Below are positions 61,064-64,000 of a stretch of 64,000 bases of DNA, piece by piece; within the stretch, counting starts at the first letter, position 1, and every line of letters begins with the position of its first letter. The translations under genes were made by a program, and so were the position numbers. Location: positions 1-64,000 of the forward strand of contig NZ_FXXQ01000004.1 in assembly GCF_900184815.1 (NCBI RefSeq). The letters are read 5' to 3'. The stretch is from Boseongicola aestuarii (GTDB lineage Bacteria > Pseudomonadota > Alphaproteobacteria > Rhodobacterales > Rhodobacteraceae). A model generated the notes under the pieces. That model had not been told where the DNA came from. It worked only from the letters and a program-made list of their open reading frames with translations, and made no database searches.

Positions 61064-62431
61064 ATGTCGGAAACATCGAAACCAGACGCACCAAACCCAA
61101 CGTTTGGTGGACAGGCACGTGCTTTATGGACGCTTGGATTGCCCTTGGTCGGCAGTCAGCTTGCGCAGATTGCGATTCAGACCACCGATGTTCTGATGCT
61201 TGGGTGGTATGATGTCGTCGCCCTTGCGGCGATTTCGCTGGTCAGCCCGATCTATTTCACGATTTTCATCGTCGGGGCAGGCTTTGCGATTGGTGTCATG
61301 CCAATGGTCGCCAGTGCGGCAGGCACGGAAGACGACCGTCAGGTGCGGCGCGTCACGCGGATGGGCCTTTGGTTGTCCATTGCATATGGCCTTGCGGTCA
61401 TTCCGCTTTGTCTTTTCTTCGAGCCATTTCTTCTGGCGATCGGACAGGACGAAGACATCAGTATTCTGGGCGGTCAGTATATGGCCTACGCAGGCGTCGG
61501 CATCCTGCCAGCCCTCATTGTCATGGTCATGCGCAGCTATCTGTCCGCGCTTGAACTGACCCGCATCGTACTGATTGCCACGCTTGCGACCTTCGTCCTG
61601 AACATCTTCGTCAACTATGCCCTGATCTTCGGCAACTGGGGCGCACCCGAACTCGGTGTCATAGGAGCGGCCATAGCCTCGGTAATCGGTCACCTGTTCG
61701 GCTTGTGCATCCTCGTGGTCTATGCCCTTAAAAAGACGCCACAATACACGCTTTTCAAAAACTTCCGGCGCCCCGATTGGGAGGCCATGTCCCGTGTCTT
61801 TCACCTTGGCTGGCCGATCGGGATAACGCTTTTGTCCGAGGTCGGTCTCTTCGCCATCACCTCGATCATGATGGGTTGGATCGGGACCATCGCGCTTGCC
61901 GCCCACGGGATCGCACTTCAGATTGCGTCGATCACCTTCATGATCCACCTCGGCCTCAGTCAGGCCGTCACGGTGCGGGCAGGGCGCGCCTGGGGACGCT
62001 CTGATGCGGTAACACTGCGCCTTGCGTGCCAGGCGGCACTGGTGATGTCGGCCATTGCCGTCGGCGTCACCATGGCCGTTTTCCTGCTTCTGCCCGAAAC
62101 CTTGATCGGCGCCTTCATTGACCCCAGCGACCCAGACCGCCTAGAAATCCTTGCTGTAGGGACGGTCTTGTTGGCATTGGCCGCGCTTTTCCAAGCCGTC
62201 GACGCGGGGCAGGTCATGGCGCTTGGGATGCTACGCGGCGTGCAGGACACGCGCGTTCCTATGATCATGGCCGCCTTCAGCTATTGGGTTGTTGGCGTCC
62301 CGTGTAGCTATGTCCTTGGATTCACTCTGGGTCTGGATGGGGTCGGCATCTGGCTCGGTCTCTCTGTCGGCCTGGCGGTTGCCGGCGTGTTGCTTCAGAT
62401 GCGTTTCTGGACGCGTCACGCGCGCATCTAG
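61064..62431 (+). CDS. MATE family multidrug/toxin efflux transporter
   Basis: A 455-residue inner-membrane protein with 12 predicted helices and two-fold repeat: LWTLGLPLVGSQLAQIAIQTTDVLMLGWYDVVALAAISL near 17-55 and FHLGWPIGITLLSEVGLFAITSIMMGWIGTIALAAHGIALQI near 245-290 are the matching MATE halves. It exports cationic compounds in exchange for sodium or protons. The ATG at 61064 is chosen because the longer frame from 60905 lacks family similarity. Convergent with ptsP, ends overlapping by four bases. Confidence 0.93.
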   Translation: MSETSKPDAPNPTFGGQARALWTLGLPLVGSQLAQIAIQTTDVLMLGWYDVVALAAISLVSPIYFTIFIVGAGFAIGVMPMVASAAGTEDDRQVRRVTRMGLWLSIAYGLAVIPLCLFFEPFLLAIGQDEDISILGGQYMAYAGVGILPALIVMVMRSYLSALELTRIVLIATLATFVLNIFVNYALIFGNWGAPELGVIGAAIASVIGHLFGLCILVVYALKKTPQYTLFKNFRRPDWEAMSRVFHLGWPIGITLLSEVGLFAITSIMMGWIGTIALAAHGIALQIASITFMIHLGLSQAVTVRAGRAWGRSDAVTLRLACQAALVMSAIAVGVTMAVFLLLPETLIGAFIDPSDPDRLEILAVGTVLLALAALFQAVDAGQVMALGMLRGVQDTRVPMIMAAFSYWVVGVPCSYVLGFTLGLDGVGIWLGLSVGLAVAGVLLQMRFWTRHARI

Positions 62432-64000
62432 GCGCGGTCCACCTTGGTGCGAAGCCATTCCATCACGTCGCCGCGCACCGATTGCACCCCGGACTCCCGA
62501 GAGGCGTCGATCATCTTTTTTGCCTCGGTCAGGTCGACCCGTCGCAACAGATGCTTGACCGGCCCGATGGATGCCGGGCGCATGGACAATGCGCGCAGAC
62601 CCATCGCCGCAAAGCACAAGGCTTCGATCGGCCGGCCCGCGTCTTCGCCGCAGAAACTGACCGGCGTGCTTGTTTCGGCGCAGCGTTCGACGATTTTTTC
62701 GATGAAAGTCAGATAGCTGACGTTCAGCGTATCATAGCGTCGACGCACCCGTTCGTTCTCGCGATCCGCGGCAAAGAAGAACTGTTTCAGATCATTCCCG
62801 CCGATTGAAATAAAATCAGCCATTTCAAAGAATTGCCGCGGCGCGAACGCAAGGCTTGGTGTCTCCAACATGGCCCCGACCCGCACCGTCTCCGGCAACA
62901 CATGCCCCAGTTTCTTTTCGCGCTCCAATTCGCTGAAGACATGCTCGCGCGCCTGTTTGAACTCGTCGAACTGCGCGACAAACGGGAACATCACTGTCAA
63001 CGGACGTCCTTTGGTCGCCCGGATCAGGGCCTGCAACTGCATCCGCATGACGCCCGGTTTATCAAGGCCCACCCGGATCGCGCGCCACCCAAGTGCTGGG
63101 TTCGGTTCGTCCTCGCGCTTCATGTAGGGAAGCACCTTGTCCGAACCGATATCAAGCGTGCGAAACACCACGGGCTTCCCCTTGGCCGCATCCAGAACGC
63201 GCGTATAAATCGCCGCCAATTCTCCGCGCCGTGGCACTTTCGAACGGATGAGAAACTGCAATTCCGTGCGGAAAAGCCCGACCCCTTCGGCGCCCGAATT
63301 TTCCAGCGACGGCAGATCGGCAATCAATCCGGCGTTCATATGAAGCGCGACAACCGCACCGCATTTTGTCTGCGCTGGCAGGGACTTGAGCCCCGAGTAC
63401 CGTTCCTGTGCCTTGGCCTGCATCGCAATCTTGTCGCGGAAGGCCGCCACCACCGTGTCGTCGGGCCTTAGATGCACAAGCCCCTGATCACCGTCCACCA
63501 TGACGTGATCGCCGTTCAGCGCCTCGGTCGCGACCTTGGCCGCATGGATGATCAACGGAATGGCCCATGCCCGCGCTACGATCGCGGCATGACTGCCAAC
63601 CGAGCCTTGCTCCAGCACGATGCCCTGCAACCGTTCGCGACCATAATCCAAAAGTTCGGCCGGCCCGATATTGCGCGCCACCAGAATAGCCTTGTCCGGT
63701 AAGGCGGCGCCAGTGTCCCTGCCTTGCCCTGTGAGGATACGCAAAAGCCGGTTTGACAGATCGTCAAGATCGTGCAGACGCTCGCGCAGATAGGCGTCAG
63801 GCACCTGACTCATGCGGGTGCGCGCGGCGGATTGTTCTTTTTCTACAGCAGCTTCGGCAGAAAGCCCGGCGGCGATGTCTTCCTCCATCCGCCGCAGCCA
63901 GCTGCGGGAATTGGCGAACATCCGGTAGGCTTCCATAACTTCGCGCTGGTCCTTATCCGCAGTTTCGTTGCTGACCGAACTCAGCATATCGTCCACAGAC
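62428..64000 (-). CDS. ptsP: phosphoenolpyruvate-protein phosphotransferase PtsP (5' part beyond right edge)
   Basis: At least 523 residues in window; the frame is open to the right edge. Present are the EI core: EAYRMFANSRSWLRRMEEDIAAGLSAEAAVEKEQ, the phospho-His loop QGSVGSHAAIVARAWAIPL, GVGLFRTELQFL, PGVMRMQLQALIRATKGRPLTVMFPFV, ISIGGNDLKQFFFAADREN and the catalytic Cys in SFCGEDAGRP. It phosphorylates NPr-type proteins in the nitrogen PTS. The GAF domain that defines PtsP would lie outside; PtsI-type EI cannot be excluded, but the upstream link EAYRMFA suits PtsP. Confidence 0.92.
   Translation of the reverse strand, partial: SVDDMLSSVSNETADKDQREVMEAYRMFANSRSWLRRMEEDIAAGLSAEAAVEKEQSAARTRMSQVPDAYLRERLHDLDDLSNRLLRILTGQGRDTGAALPDKAILVARNIGPAELLDYGRERLQGIVLEQGSVGSHAAIVARAWAIPLIIHAAKVATEALNGDHVMVDGDQGLVHLRPDDTVVAAFRDKIAMQAKAQERYSGLKSLPAQTKCGAVVALHMNAGLIADLPSLENSGAEGVGLFRTELQFLIRSKVPRRGELAAIYTRVLDAAKGKPVVFRTLDIGSDKVLPYMKREDEPNPALGWRAIRVGLDKPGVMRMQLQALIRATKGRPLTVMFPFVAQFDEFKQAREHVFSELEREKKLGHVLPETVRVGAMLETPSLAFAPRQFFEMADFISIGGNDLKQFFFAADRENERVRRRYDTLNVSYLTFIEKIVERCAETSTPVSFCGEDAGRPIEALCFAAMGLRALSMRPASIGPVKHLLRRVDLTEAKKMIDASRESGVQSVRGDVMEWLRTKVDRA

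Overview
The window looks like chromosome of a Roseobacter-group or related Rhodobacteraceae alphaproteobacterium. The evidence is a GC-rich core with four-base (ATGA/GTGA) gene overlaps, DUF2842 and DUF3422 genes, a glpX-recJ pair, non-pyrrolysine methylamine/betaine-type C1 genes, TctCBA and sugar ABC transporters, and interspersed repeats that I associate with this family. Species cannot be named from the sequence alone.

Region 1 to about 10.5 kb is an accessory island. A P4-type tyrosine integrase (9127-10326) lies directly beyond the 3' end of tRNA-Glu(TTC) (10477-10551). It is followed by an unknown membrane protein, an AlpA/excisionase-like protein and two small winged-helix-type DNA-binding proteins. 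Further left is a lower-GC patchwork: a secreted nuclease, a universal stress protein, a cupin, a GYD protein, a phage/plasmid-type gene pair, and a TetR regulator with a hydrolase-glycosyltransferase fusion that runs off the left edge. Two copies of an approximately 146-bp array of GGTTC-N7-GAACC palindromes, plus a decayed third, sit between these genes. The far end of the island is not in view.

Region 10.5-21.1 kb is mostly core: recJ, glpX, a homocysteine methyltransferase, DedA, purA, argE, DUF3422 and small conserved genes.

Region 21.3-28.1 kb is an apparent operon for N-methyl compound demethylation: an XRE-cupin regulator with a likely self-operator, two FAD/GcvT fusion dehydrogenases (dimethylglycine/sarcosine dehydrogenase type), a PNPOx-fold protein and a homocysteine methyltransferase. 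Region 51.9-57.6 kb is a second such unit: a third FAD/GcvT fusion, an MttB-family gene broken by a frameshift, a TetR regulator and a FAD oxidase.

Region 28.1-36.8 kb holds a tripartite tricarboxylate transporter operon (tctC-B-A) that continues into an AtuA/DUF1446 gene, a DUF4387 gene and an aldose-epimerase-like gene. Divergent from it is a TctD/TctE-like two-component system whose kinase gene overlaps a third gene for a secreted binding protein.

Region 36.8-51.8 kb is the most intriguing part. A sugar-type ABC importer is encoded on both sides of an intergenic region that carries two mirror-image 16-bp LacI-type operators. It is combined with three SnoaL-fold proteins (five predicted domains), a HisD/HpsN-family dehydrogenase, an SDR, an M15-like protein, a LacI regulator, a bicupin, a membrane dipeptidase and a MetE-C-like methyltransferase. 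A 32-codon stub of a GMC oxidoreductase remains inside it. I infer a catabolic pathway for an unknown polyol- or sugar-like (possibly sulfonated) compound. Region 57.6-64.0 kb carries an alpha-glucosidase, a ThDP enzyme, a MATE exporter and the 3' part of ptsP, which runs off the right edge.
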